Shown: positions 37,077 through 48,253 of the stretch, one piece after another | Layout: the number at the start of each line of letters is the position of its first letter | How positions within the stretch are numbered: position 1 is the first letter of the stretch | Source of the DNA: Dryas octopetala | Lineage: Eukaryota > Streptophyta > Magnoliopsida > Rosales > Rosaceae | Assembly (NCBI GenBank): GCA_963921425.1 | Contig: OY992840.1 | Location: 17,338,621 to 17,402,620, forward strand | Reading direction: 5' to 3' | Length of the DNA stretch: 64,000 nucleotides | Notes under the pieces: generated by a model | The model's database searches: none | What the model saw: only the letters and a program-made list of their open reading frames with translations | What the model was told of the DNA's origin: nothing | Program-made: the position numbers and the translations under genes

Positions 37077-37716
37077 TGTTCGTATGATTAAACATCTGGG
37101 CATAACGACAAGTCACACAAGGCTTAACATCATGTCGTTTGGGCCTAGACCCAAAAGCTAAGCCCCCGCTAGGCTCCGGCCTCCTAGGCCTTGACCCACT
37201 AGGCTCCGGCCTCATGGGCTCCGGCCCCTTGGGCCCCGGCCTCTTAGGCTCCGGCCTTCTAAGCTCCAGCCTCCTAGGCCCCGACCCGTGTCAACTCACT
37301 CGGATCCTCAAGACCGGTGACACGTGGCGCTCCTACAGTGCAAGTCATCACAAGGGACACGTGTCATCACCGGATTGGTTGACGCTCTTCCAAAGGTATT
37401 ATAAAAGAGGTACCTTCTTGTCACAAAAAAGGAACTGAAATCGTTATTATACTATTCACTCACTCTGCTCTCAGATCTCTCTGAACACTGACTTGAGCGT
37501 CGGAGGAGCTTTGGCCGGCACCACACCGGTGCCCTTCCCGCTCACTTTTGTGTACCTGTGCAGGGTGCTTGGATATCATTATCTCTCATTACTCACCAGT
37601 CGGACCCAGCTACCCGTTCCTGCCCCACTTCGACGTGTCATCCACTCAGTGGTGGGTCAACGGGCCTACGTGGTTCGACTCGACGTTGACTGCTTTACCA
37701 TTTTTGAGCATCAACA
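37077..37716. mobile_element. Solo LTR (LTR retrotransposon remnant) in intron 14 of copy A
   Basis: A 640-bp unit starting TGTTCG and ending CAACA, flanked on both sides by the 5-bp duplication CTATT, as for a retroelement LTR. It has GC-rich degenerate direct repeats at 37160-37290, a TATA-like TATAAAAGA near 37400, and a typical plant LTR stretch with GACTTGAGCGTCGGAGG. No internal region adjoins it, so it is a solo LTR. It is absent from copy B and so probably inserted after the duplication. A Ty3-type origin is likely but not shown. Confidence 0.75.
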
Positions 37717-39487
37717 CTATTAAAAACACAACAATCCTTTGAATCTTATTGATTTATTTGTCGGTCTGTTTTATTCTTATTTATGTTGTTTTGCTAATCT
37801 TATGCGTCCAGCTATCTAATCATGGTGTAATCAATTGTAACAGGGGACCAAACCGTGGCAAACGCAAAAGAAAAGAAGCAATTCGAAGTAGCAGCCCACC
37901 CCATTCCATCGAGTCCTCACCCCCATCCTCCCCTCTCCCAAGGCCAAGCCTGGACCTGCGACCAACTATAATCATTACAGGAACGTACTTTGGATGGCAT
38001 GTTAAAGTATATGGACCAGAAGAAGAAGACAAGAATTAAGTGGACGCTTTTTCATATTTGAGTTTGTGTACTTTGCTTAATTATGTCTTGAGACGCAAGT
38101 CAATGAGTTGGATATTGCATTGCATATGAGACAATAATCTGTAATGCACCCATTCAAGGAGCCATTCTGTTAATTAATGTGAAGTCAATTTGTAACTGCA
38201 TATTAATTTCTCTTACAGTGCATGATCGACAGCCATTGTTGCCTCAAAAATCTAATATCCCATCTTTCAGTGTGAGCTAAGTATACGGTTTGAGACGAGT
38301 GGGACTAGATACACATGTGCTCAGCGCACTAACACAACAACGCTAATTTGCTTAAGCTCAAGCTTGGACTAGCCAAACTTTAAATTGGCCTCGTTTGGTA
38401 TGGCTCATCTGTAGGACGAGCTGAGCTTCGACTTGGATTATTATAAAAGTAGGTCCAATTTTGGAGCGTCATTCGGACTAAAATCATATAGAAATTTAGA
38501 TTTGTATTTGTACTTAAATTTAATTTTTTAGGCTAAGGTCCAAAAAATGAACTTTTAAAAAATTTTGACTTATTATCTAGTTTTTATGTTTTATAATTTA
38601 AAATAATAAAAGAAAATATCCGTTTAAATTATACAAATATAAAAAAAATTCATTAACCCACAAAATCGAAAATAATCAAACAAGTAAAAAAAAAGTATAT
38701 ATATGTATATTTTAATTGTAATAACACCTAGGTTTATATATATATAGGTACATTTTAATTGTACAAATACCTAAGTTGGTATATATATATATATACATAT
38801 TCGATTAGATGCGTACTTGATTTGAACGCTTGGTTTCAGCCATTGATCGCTCTGCCATGCTGCTTCATTTCCCGAGAAAGGTAAATTCTCATCTTTTCAC
38901 CTCATCCCTTCCTAGGGTATATAATGAGCTTGGTGGAGGCATTATGTTACAGTTTAACTCTGAGATTTTGGGCGCCCAAAATTCCAAAGTTAAATCATAA
39001 CATAAACGCCGATAAACCATCGATCAATTGGTACAATTGAAATGTACCCATAAATTTTTTTTTTCCTTATTTGATTATTTTCTATTTTTTAGGCTCATGC
39101 ATTTTTATTATATTAATATAATTTAAATCCTACAATTAATTTTAGAATAATATGATAATATTAAACTAGAATAATATTATATAATATTAAGATTTAAATA
39201 TTATTAATTTTAGAATAATATTAGACATTTTTTAAATTAAAAAAATCTAGACAATATTTTTGGACCTCAGTCAAAAATTAAAAAACATTAAGGTATTAGT
39301 CTAAGAGAGGAAATAAAATTAGACTGGCCTATAAATGGCTCTTATTATAATATATAAAGGGATTAAAAGTCATATATTCTCACAATTTGTGCTGGTTTGC
39401 ACATACCAACTAGTAAACAGAAGATGAATCAAAGCCATAAATGGATCTAGTTCAGCAACATGTTATATAGGGTAATGGAAAAGGATT

Positions 39488-39838
39488 CTTGACATCTTAT
39501 TTTTTATACAAGTTTTCAATGGGGCCCATTTCATATAGGAGTTTAACGATCTGAACCATTTATTTTGTAGGTCTCCATTAAAAGATCATCTTTCCAAAAA
39601 ATTAGGTAAATCGGAAACCATTTACCTACAAAGATTAAATGTTAAACATTTCAAGTGTTTATTTTTTTAACCACTTAATCTTTGTAGGTAAACGGTTTCT
39701 AATTTACCTAATTTTTTTGCAAAGATGATCCTTTAATGAAGACCCTAAAAAATAGATGGTTTGAATCGTTGAAATCCTATATGGAGTGAGCCTCATTCAA
39801 AACTTGTGTCAAAATTTATGTCAAAAATAGAGTGTCAT
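39488..39838. mobile_element. Foldback MITE
   Basis: The left half (with TTACCTACAAAGATTA) and the right half (with TAATCTTTGTAGGTAA) are inverted copies along most of their length, so the whole unit could form a hairpin. GGATT flanks it on both sides, a possible 5-bp target duplication. Confidence 0.65.
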
Positions 39839-40080
39839 GGATTTGCCCCCTGGGGTAATAGGGGTTATAATACATTATGTCTATTTTAGTAATTATAAAC
39901 AGTCACATCAATTTTACATTAAAATTTAACAAACACTTTGATACTGCTTTTTGCACTCACATCACTTTTGAAAATATAGTTTATCAAACACTCAATTACT
40001 TTACTTTACAGCTAACTTTACTTCACATCTGTTTTACTTCACAACAGCTTTTTCTCACAACAATACTAAACTAAGTCTAA

Positions 40081-40375
40081 GGGAGCACTTCAAATGAGGT
40101 ATACCTCATTTTAGCCATAATGAGATATGTCTTGTGGTACTCATTTTACATTGTAATTCAATGATGAGAACTGTGTATTTTCTAAGTTTCTATTGAAGGA
40201 TAATTTCTTATAAAAATTAAACAAATAAAAAATTGTTTAAGCATTTGGTTAATGATTATCATTTCAAGTGTTTATTGAAACCACTATGTTCGTTTATTTA
40301 TTCAATCACAATTAAATGATTTAATGGTTTCCGATTAATCTAATTTTTTGTAGTGATTTTTGAATGGAGTGAGGA
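40081..40375. repeat. Dispersed foldback-like repeat, copy 2
   Basis: Homologue of 29906-30276 in the same orientation, upstream of copy B. It holds an extra inverted segment near its start (GAGGTATACCTCATTTTAGCC). Confidence 0.5.
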
Positions 40376-40899
40376 AAGCAAATTGGGGGTGACAATTTTT
40401 TTTTCAGCTATTTACAAAAAGGTCAATAAAATATTTCAAAATTACAAATAAGTCAATAAATATTTTTTAAATCTCAAAATAGTTACCATTGATTAAAATG
40501 AATTAAATGAAATTATATATTATACAAAAAATGACATAACAAATACTATAAATTACAGTCACTCCCAATACCATAGAAGTTCCGAAAAATTACAAAAAAG
40601 TCAAAACTAACCAAAAGCTGACGTGTCCAAATAAAAACAATAGGCTAGGGCAAAAAGGTAAAACAAACTTAAAAAAAAATTAGTAATAGGCTGGGCCCGC
40701 AAGGCTATTGATCATAATATAATTTATGCTCGACTAAAATATAATAGAAAATTTAGTATTCACCTTTTTTGTAATTTTGAAAGATTTCATTACTCATTTG
40801 TAATTATCTTTTATTTTTTCGGTCGGAGGGGTAGCCCTTTTTTCTGTTTATACTTTATACGTTCTATGGATTCCAAACCTGAAACAAAACCAAGCGACA

Positions 40900-43800
40900 A
40901 TGGAGAACACCAAGGATATATACATCGAAGACGATGAAAACGGCACACTTAAAGTTACCTTGTTCAACGATGATGGCACGCTTAAAGTCACCTCTTTCTC
41001 TATCTACTACGATGAAGATGTAGAGGATGGTACACCTTAATTCCTCTCTAGTTCTAATTCTCCTTTGTTATTAGGCTGCTTAGAAATTGTGGCAAACTAT
41101 ATATATATATATTTTTTTTTTTAAGTTTAGGTGAAATTAATCTATATCATCCTTCTGCCATATTTTCAATTTTTCATGAGAACTTATTCCATTATTGAGA
41201 TTTTTTAAATTGTTATTATCGTAATTATTTATAACAATTTAAAAGAACAAATCGCTAATTTCTGCATTTATTTTGTTTTTGCAAAAATAGGTTTGCAAAA
41301 AGGTTGGCCGGCGGTGGAATCTGCTCTAGGAGAACATGGTATTTCATGTGAATTGAATTTGGTATGTCATGCTAAATATAATGTTGTTTTTTCAATTGAA
41401 AACTCTCTTTTGTTGAATTTGTAAATATGAATTTGTGAAATCCACTCTATATTTTGACCAGTGGATTATTTCAGATGATGCATGTGTGATTTGATGATAT
41501 GTGCACATATTAAATTTGTATTTCTAATTTATATGGTCAGGATGAGCGTTCCATGACAGTCTCAACAACCAAAAGGACTAAATCCTTTATAAGGGCTAAG
41601 CATCTTCTTAAACTCTTGTCTGTAAGGTTTCCTCCACATCGGGTACATTCAAATGGCAGATCCTTTGTTATTGCTTTTTTATCTGTTGTGTATGAGCTAT
41701 GAGCTATTCTAAAGTTAAATTGATTTGGTGCTGAACATTTTGATTACAGGCAATAAAAATACTGAATGACAAAATGCAATGTGAAGTCATTGAGGCTTAC
41801 CCTCCTAAAGATGGCCGGGCTTGCGGAGAATGTTGGACTTGCGAAGAATGTGAGAACAAGGAGGTAGGTATTGATTAAAATTCCTTCCACCTGTCAATTT
41901 TTCTTCAAGCAAATGTAAGTTATGAACCTTTTATCATTTATGTTTCTGGAAGCATTCTCTGTAGTTGTGATGCAGCTAGGATATTTTCAGTTCAGGCTTC
42001 AGCAATGTAACATGGTGATTAGAGCTTTTGTTTGATGTTAGAAAGGTTTAGACTTTAGAGTTGGTTAGGGTTCAGTGAAAGACAAATGTGAGGATAATAT
42101 GAGGAATATAAGCCTGGGTGTCCCACTACCTATTCCATGAAGAGTCAGACCCAATACCTCTTTCTAATGCTGGAGATTGCAAAAGCTCACTGTTTAGCTT
42201 GTTCTAATCTCTACTATTGTGTGCAGGAGGAATTTAATAAATGGGTGGAGAGCCTAATAGGCCCTGGGGAATCCACCATAAAGGTGCATTAAGTGATCTG
42301 AATCATCAGGCAATTATGTATATAGCCTTAGATTGTGTTAGTTACATATTTAATTCTTTTTGCTTGTTGCTCCTCTAATTTTTCACAATATAATTGGGAA
42401 GCAGGCACTTCAGACAGTGACAGAATGTGCTATTGCGGTTTATGTAAGTGTTACTGTTTTTTTGTGATTTTGATGGTTGTATTCTACATTTCTTTTTCTG
42501 GTCTTCCAACCTCCAGGTGAAGTTAGAATTTCAAATTGATGATATTTCTTCGCCTGTAAATGAATAGGGATTCAAGGTGTCTGCTATTGGTCCCCTTCAA
42601 GGAATAACTGAATTCAGGAATACTGTGTTGGGCTGCATTAAGCATGAATGTTCTCCTCGATCCAATGTCGTGAGGCTTATAAATAATCAAAAGGTGAATA
42701 CTTTTGATGCATTGCGTGTCTGAGTTGTGATCTATATATATATATATATACGCACACACACACACAATGCATGATTTAGACATCAGAAGTTAAGTTATTT
42801 TCTTTGTAAGGTATTGCTGAGCTGATACTTTTCTTATGTGGGCATACAGCGTCTTAAAGAAACTGTTGAGAAGCTAGAAAACCAAATTGGAATTACATCT
42901 ATCATGGAGGTTGGTTGTTAGATACCCTTGTTTGTTGCTTCTGGTATTTGAAACTTGTTCACTGTTTTAAGCTCATACAACAGTAATTGCCATCTTGAGC
43001 TTTTGATTTTCGACCCTTACTGTAAGAGAGAACTTTGTGATTGTGGGCTATTAAATATTGACATGCTTTTTATTGGTTGTGTTCAATTAGGCAGTGCGGT
43101 TCATGAAAACCCAAATTTTTTGTCGTGAACTTATTTATACAAAGTTTATGGAAGCACTGCACCGGATACAAGATACAGATGTGCTAGAGATGATTGCAGA
43201 CAAGTTCAGGTCTTCAGTAAGTAACTAATTTACATATAAGCTATATTTATGCAATGCCCAATGGGCTTCTTGGGGTTTTTTGCCCCCTACATATTCGAAC
43301 TGATAGTTTGTGTGAAGTTTTTGGAGAAAAGAGATAGAACCATGATCTTGCTAATGCCTTCTTAATGGAAGGTTGTGCTGAATCTATTGCTTACTAAAAG
43401 AAGGCTGTGCAATTTTGATTTGCCTGTAGGAAAATTGCATAGTTCCTTTCAGCTATATGTTTTTCTATTACTAGTCTCAATAGAAGGATGATTTATTTGC
43501 TGTTAATGAGCAAATTATTGTGAGCATGATTCTATAGGATTCTCCTGAAGTGCATGGTGATGCATCAGAGACGCTCTGTGCTATAACAAGGTTTGCTCCA
43601 CCTGGACTTTCTACTAAAATCTCCAACCCAAGGTAGCATTTGTTTTCTTCTTACATATACTTAAAATTCTTATACACTCATTTCAGCTCTAGCTTCTGTG
43701 TTGAAGTTCTTATGTACGTTGTATTTTATGCAGTTTTATACAAAGATTATTTAAGCATGCTTTGGAGGACTCACGACCAAAATCTGTTCTCATTAACTCA

Positions 43801-46579
43801 CTGTCGGTATGCATCTGTTTGTTAGACCCAAGGAGGATAACATTGGGAGCATATGAACATATTTATGGACATCAAATTACTCGTGGATCTAGAGTTACTG
43901 CTAATCCGGAGACTATTGTGTGCATGCTGGAGAGCCTAGGTAAAATTATCTCCTTAATTTGCTGGTGTTTGTGTATGACTGCTATAAATGCACGTTCATT
44001 CATGGGGGTACATATATCCATTGAATACTTCTCACATCTGGATGTCCAGATTTAACAAAATCTGGTTGCATAATTTCATTCGTTGGATGTTTGTTGATTA
44101 TGCACAGAACAATTGAACTGCTAACATAACATCTAACTTCTGCAAGCGAATTATGAAGCACAAAATTATGTTCTTTGAAGGAGAATAAAAACTAAATACT
44201 GATAATCAGGCTACTATCCTGCAGGTGATTTGCTGAAGCTTTTGGATGTTCCTTCGGTGGACAATGTGTTGTTAACTACATATGGCAAATTACAGCCACC
44301 TCTTGGGAATCATCGTTTAAAGATATTAGAGTTCATCTCAGTATTACTGGTGGTTGGTGGTGAAGCTATTGAGAAGGAATTGATTCTTCTTGGAGCAGTA
44401 CGAAGAATTTTAGACTTGTTTTTTACGTAAGTTCAGAGTCTTAATTTCTGGTTTTATAAAAAGTGAATTGATACAATTAAATACATGTTTATTCCCCAAT
44501 TTCATTCTGAGTATTCCAGGTACCCATTTAACAACCGTGCACATCACCTCATAGAAAACATAATAGTATCATGTTTGGAAAGCAAGAATGCTCCTCTTGT
44601 ACAACATCTTCTTTGCGAGTGTGATCTAGTTGGAAAAATTCTTCAAGCAGAAAAGGATTTCATATTGGCAGCTCATTCAAACAAGCCAACAGTTCATGCT
44701 GAGGGTAGATCCCCACCCAAGATGGGGAATATTGGACATTTAAAAAGCATATCCAACAAAATCATTCAACTGAGAAATAGCAATAGCGAGATTCAGGCGT
44801 ATCTGCAGGTTTTTATTTCTATTTCTCCATATTTATATATGTTTCTCTGTCTTTTAAGTTTAGTGTTTATGAAATAAATATTTACAAGTGAATTGCAGTA
44901 TTCTTCTATGGATTTAAAACCTAGTCTTTTAGATGGTTGTTTGATTGGTTAGTGGACCCCCACTTCTTGTCTTTTGGTTCTGATTTTTTGCATCCCTAAA
45001 CTCTTATTTCTATAAATTTTACTCAGATTATGAAAAGGTATGATATTCTTGGAAATGCTTTTGGTATTTTCGCACTGTTGTTGAAGTTGAAAAATCATAA
45101 AACTTTCGTTTGGTATCTATTTTTAAAACTATGATTTATTTTGAAAATATGAATTTTGAGGAACAATTTTTATAATTTAAATCTATTTGGTATGAAATAG
45201 TAAGTAAATTCCTAATTCTTGTTATCCACTCAACCAAGCACACATATAAACATAGTGATGACCAAATCTTATTAATCAAAGCAGAACGATGAGTTCTTCT
45301 CAAAAAAATCCATGGATGGTAACTGGCAAGTTGTCTATGGCTTTCTCGGCAACCAAACAGGAAATTGCTTTTTCTGGTCTCTGGATCTGATACTCTTTTG
45401 AAATCTGAAACTTCCTCTCTCTCTCTCTATGGAAGTGTGGGATTTGCTGTGAAACAGAGTTTGTGGCGAGGCAGACGTGTGAAAGAAAAGAAACAAATTT
45501 GAAAAACGATATTTAATCATTTTTTAAAAGGGTGTTATTTTTGAATTTTTTTCAGATATTCATTTTCAAAAGTCGTCTACCAAACACAATTTAAAAATTT
45601 AAAAACAAATTTGGGTTTTTAAATACAGAAAATGGTTTTTAAATAGGGTACCAAACGTACCCTAAATCTTATATTCGTTAATTTTTTTTTTCGGTAAACT
45701 ATTCCTTAAATTTTTACTACAACTCCATTTTATTATTTTAATACTAGTTCTATGATTTCCTGTAGGCTTTATAAATTTATCCATCGGTCCATCCCCATTC
45801 TTGGTTGTTGCTTTTGTATGGATTTATGCTGTTATTACCAACTAGATGTTATTACCTTAACTGAATAGTACAAACATGCCCCTATCATTATATCATGTTA
45901 TGGAAGAGATGTACTGATAGGGTGTATACACCCTATGGAAGTTTTAATACCAGGAAAAATGTGTATAGCCTACTGTTTGCACTGTCCAGTCATTTTTAGA
46001 GTTCTAATTCTTTTGACAGGAAAACTGTGAGTGGACTGATTGGCATACAAATGTTCTATCAAAGCGTAACCCAGTAGAGAATGTTTGGGCGTGTGGGTAT
46101 GTTTTTCCCTCCAAAAGTAGTTGGTTACCTTCTCTCATACTTAAAGTTGATTTGCAATTGCGTATTCTTAGTCAAAATTGAAATACTTGGTTGATTTAAG
46201 TTGTCAAAATTTCGCATAACTAGTCGATCAATTGGCCTGCTCTACAAATCAATTGGGCTTAGGCAGAAATGAATGGGATCCCCGCACCTGAACCTCCTAG
46301 TGGTTATTCATCATTTGTCAGTCTGTTTTATTCTGTCTTATTAATGTTGTTTTACTAATCTCATGTTTCCAGCTATCTAATCATGGTGTATTCAATTGTA
46401 ACAGGGGACCAAACAGTGGCAAACGCAAAAGAAAAGAAGAAATTCGAAGTAGCAGCCCACATTCCATCGAGCCCTCAACCCCATCCTCCCCACTCTCAAG
46501 GCCAAGCCTAGACCTACGACCAACTATAATCATTACAGGAACGGATTTTGGATGGCATGTTAAAGTAGACGGACCATAA
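40900..46579 (+). CDS. KRR1-SAPS fusion protein, copy B (intact)
   Basis: Fifteen exons, all GT-AG: 40900-41029, 41291-41361, 41541-41642, 41750-41863, 42227-42283, 42405-42443, 42568-42693, 42850-42909, 43091-43216, 43538-43632, 43734-43939, 44225-44426, 44520-44808, 46020-46096, 46405-46579. They sum to 1869 bases (622 aa). Residues 1-213 resemble KRR1, the KH-domain factor of the small-subunit processome: TLKVTSFSIYY, ALGEHGISCELNL, SMTVSTTKRTK, AIKILNDKMQCE, then a KH-like end (GPLQGITEFRN). The Arg/Lys-rich KRR motif and the KRR1 C-terminus are missing. Residues 214-564 resemble the SAPS domain of PP6 phosphatase regulatory subunits from ITSIME onward (SPEVHGDASETLCAITR, ALEDSRPKSVLI, PPLGNHRLKILEF, VENVWACG); the N-terminal SAPS part is missing. 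Residues 565-622 form a basic, Ser/Pro-rich tail (GKRKRKEE) not recognised. Function unknown; a link between PP6 and pre-ribosomes is speculation. Confidence 0.85.
41822..41851 (+). other. Cysteine cluster CxxCxxCxxC in copy B exon 4
   Basis: CGECWTCEEC at residues 126-135. The four cysteines have the spacing of metal or iron-sulphur sites, and all four are kept in both copies. Confidence 0.7.
44887..45926. mobile_element. MITE-like insertion in intron 13 of copy B
   Basis: Intron 13 is 1211 bp in B but 159 bp in A. The extra ~1.04 kb sits between two copies of TACA, where A has one. It holds partly inverted arms around 45062-45210 and 45530-45665 (CGTTTGGTA in one, TACCAAACG in the other) and a short CT run near 45415. 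No coding capacity is visible. Confidence 0.6.
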
Positions 46580-47531
46580 GACTAGAAGAAGACGTAAGTC
46601 AATTAGTTGATATTGCATTGCATATGAGATGACATAGTGAGAAGATTTGTTAAATGTGGAGTTAATTTTAAGTTTATTGTACCCAATCCATAATCCACCA
46701 ATTGTTATTGTAATCTGTTCAAGAGCCATTTTGTTTTATGACTTGCATAATTAAAAGTGCACAATTATCTCTGGCCAAAAAAAAAGTTGCGCAACTCTAT
46801 GGTTTATTAAATTGTTAGACCTCAGTGCACACCCACCCAAATTAATGATTAGTTTTGTAATCTTCTTTAAATCTCGATTTGGATGGAATGATTTAAAGGA
46901 AGGAAGCCAATGGTCGAATATTACACACACAAACACACACACACAAGAAACATCCGATGAGGGATGAAATTGATCAACCATCTCAATTTGTAACTGCATA
47001 TTTTTTCTCTAACAGTGTGAGACTGTGAGCTAAGTGTAAGGATTGAGACGAGTTGGACAAGATACACGTGCTCAGCGCACTAGCACAACAACGCTAATTT
47101 GCTTAAGCTTAAGCTTGGACTAGCCAAACCTGAAATTGGCCTCGATTGGTATGGCTCATCTGTAGGACGAGCTCAGCTTCGACTTGGATTATTATATCAT
47201 ATAAAGGGATTAAAGACCATATATTTTCTCAATTTGAGCTCATTTGCACACGCAACCAGTGAACAAAGATAAATCAAAGCCATAAATCTTGTCTAGCTCA
47301 GCAACATGTTATACAAGGGTTGAATATTATTACGAGTAGTTATATTCTTTTTTCATTCATATTTATGCAGGGTCATGTAGTGGGTTTTATGCATGTCTTG
47401 TAGTGGGTGACATATATATGATGTTTATGTTTCTTTTATTATTATATTTTTAATAAAGATCTGAATCTTCTGTTTGTTTTTAATTATAGCAGGGTGAGGC
47501 TGGGAGGGGAGGGGAGGGGAGGGGTTGGGTG
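46580..47531. other. 3' flank of copy B
   Basis: No gene. 46580-47330 matches the flank after copy A and the third relic. It becomes G-rich from about 47490. Confidence 0.6.
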
Positions 47532-47539
47532 GGGGCGGG

Positions 47540-48052
47540 CATGGGCGGATCTACAGTGGGGTCAATGGGGTCACTTGACCCCATGAACCCAGAAATGCTA
47601 AGCTCAAGGAAAAATCTTGACCCCATGAATGAAGCTTGGGTGTTGGTGGCAGCCATGGCTGGTAGGGGCAAGATTGCAGATTTGCAGGAAGAACCAGAAC
47701 AGAGGAAGCAGGGAGCAGGGGCGACGGCCATGACCAGATTTGCAGGGAGCATGGGCGACGGCCATGGCTGGTAGGGGCAAGATTGCAGATGCATTCAGAC
47801 CAGACCTCCTGCGCACAATGACAAAAATGAAGAAACTCGATCACCCAGACCAGACCATCGCCCCAACTTGCCTGAACTGCTGAAGGCGACAAGCCGACGC
47901 CCCTGAACAGCTGCGCGCCAGTCACCGTCGCCCCTGCTCCCTCGCCGTCGCCCGTCGCCCCCTGCTCTGCTGCTCGCTCAGTCACTCTGCTGCCTCTACT
48001 CGCTGCCTCTTAATCTTGCCCCCACAAGAGTTGAGTTCTGGATCCGCCACTG
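47540..48052. mobile_element. Non-autonomous hAT-like element with 8-bp target duplication
   Basis: Ends CATGGGCGGATC and GATCCGCCACTG are imperfect inverted repeats (GGCGGATC exact). Both flanks carry GGGGCGGG directly next to the element (47532-47539 and 48053-48060), a perfect 8-bp duplication as expected for hAT. The 513-bp interior has internal direct repeats (GGTAGGGGCAAGATTGCAGAT twice in diverged context) and open frames without known domains. Confidence 0.75.
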
Positions 48053-48217
48053 GGGGCGGGGGAAGGAGTTGGGGGAGGGGCTGGTTAGGGGTGGGCCGAT
48101 CTGGGGCTGGGCTGGGCTGCGTGGGGAGGATCGGGGAAGGGTAAGGCTGGGTGGTACGGAGCTTGGCTGGGCGGGGAGGAGTTGGGGCAGGCATGTGCAG
48201 GCAGGGAGGGAGGGAGG

Positions 48218-48253
<36 letters not shown>

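Larger units (their letters stand above)
30669..38039 (+). pseudogene. KRR1-SAPS fusion gene, copy A (frameshifted)
   Basis: Fifteen exons collinear with copy B: 30669-30807, 31050-31126, 33053-33154, 33274-33387, 33775-33831, 33924-33962, 34090-34215, 34355-34414, 34600-34725, 35054-35148, 35249-35454, 35695-35896, 35990-36282, 36442-36518, 37844-38039. Exons 1-7 resemble KRR1 (for example SMTISTTKKTR and the GPFQGINTVRN region). Exons 8-14 resemble the SAPS domain of PP6 regulatory subunits (ITSIMEAV, SPEVHGDASETLCAITR, SVCISLLDPRK, VENVWACG). Relative to copy B, exon 13 has four extra bases (gtac, 36153-36156), so the frame stops at 36174-36176 after about 509 aa. Every splice site is intact, and the exons after the insertion still read in the ancestral frame, so the break is recent. 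Intron 2 carries a CACTA element and intron 14 a solo LTR. A shortened protein could still be made. Confidence 0.85.
38040..40899. other. Spacer between copies A and B
   Basis: No gene. The stretch 38040-38470 and about 39300-39475 is the 3' flank of copy A, with homologues after copy B (46580-47330) and in the third relic (59036-60230). AT-rich DNA, a foldback MITE at 39488-39838 and a dispersed repeat at 40081-40375 fill the rest. Confidence 0.6.
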
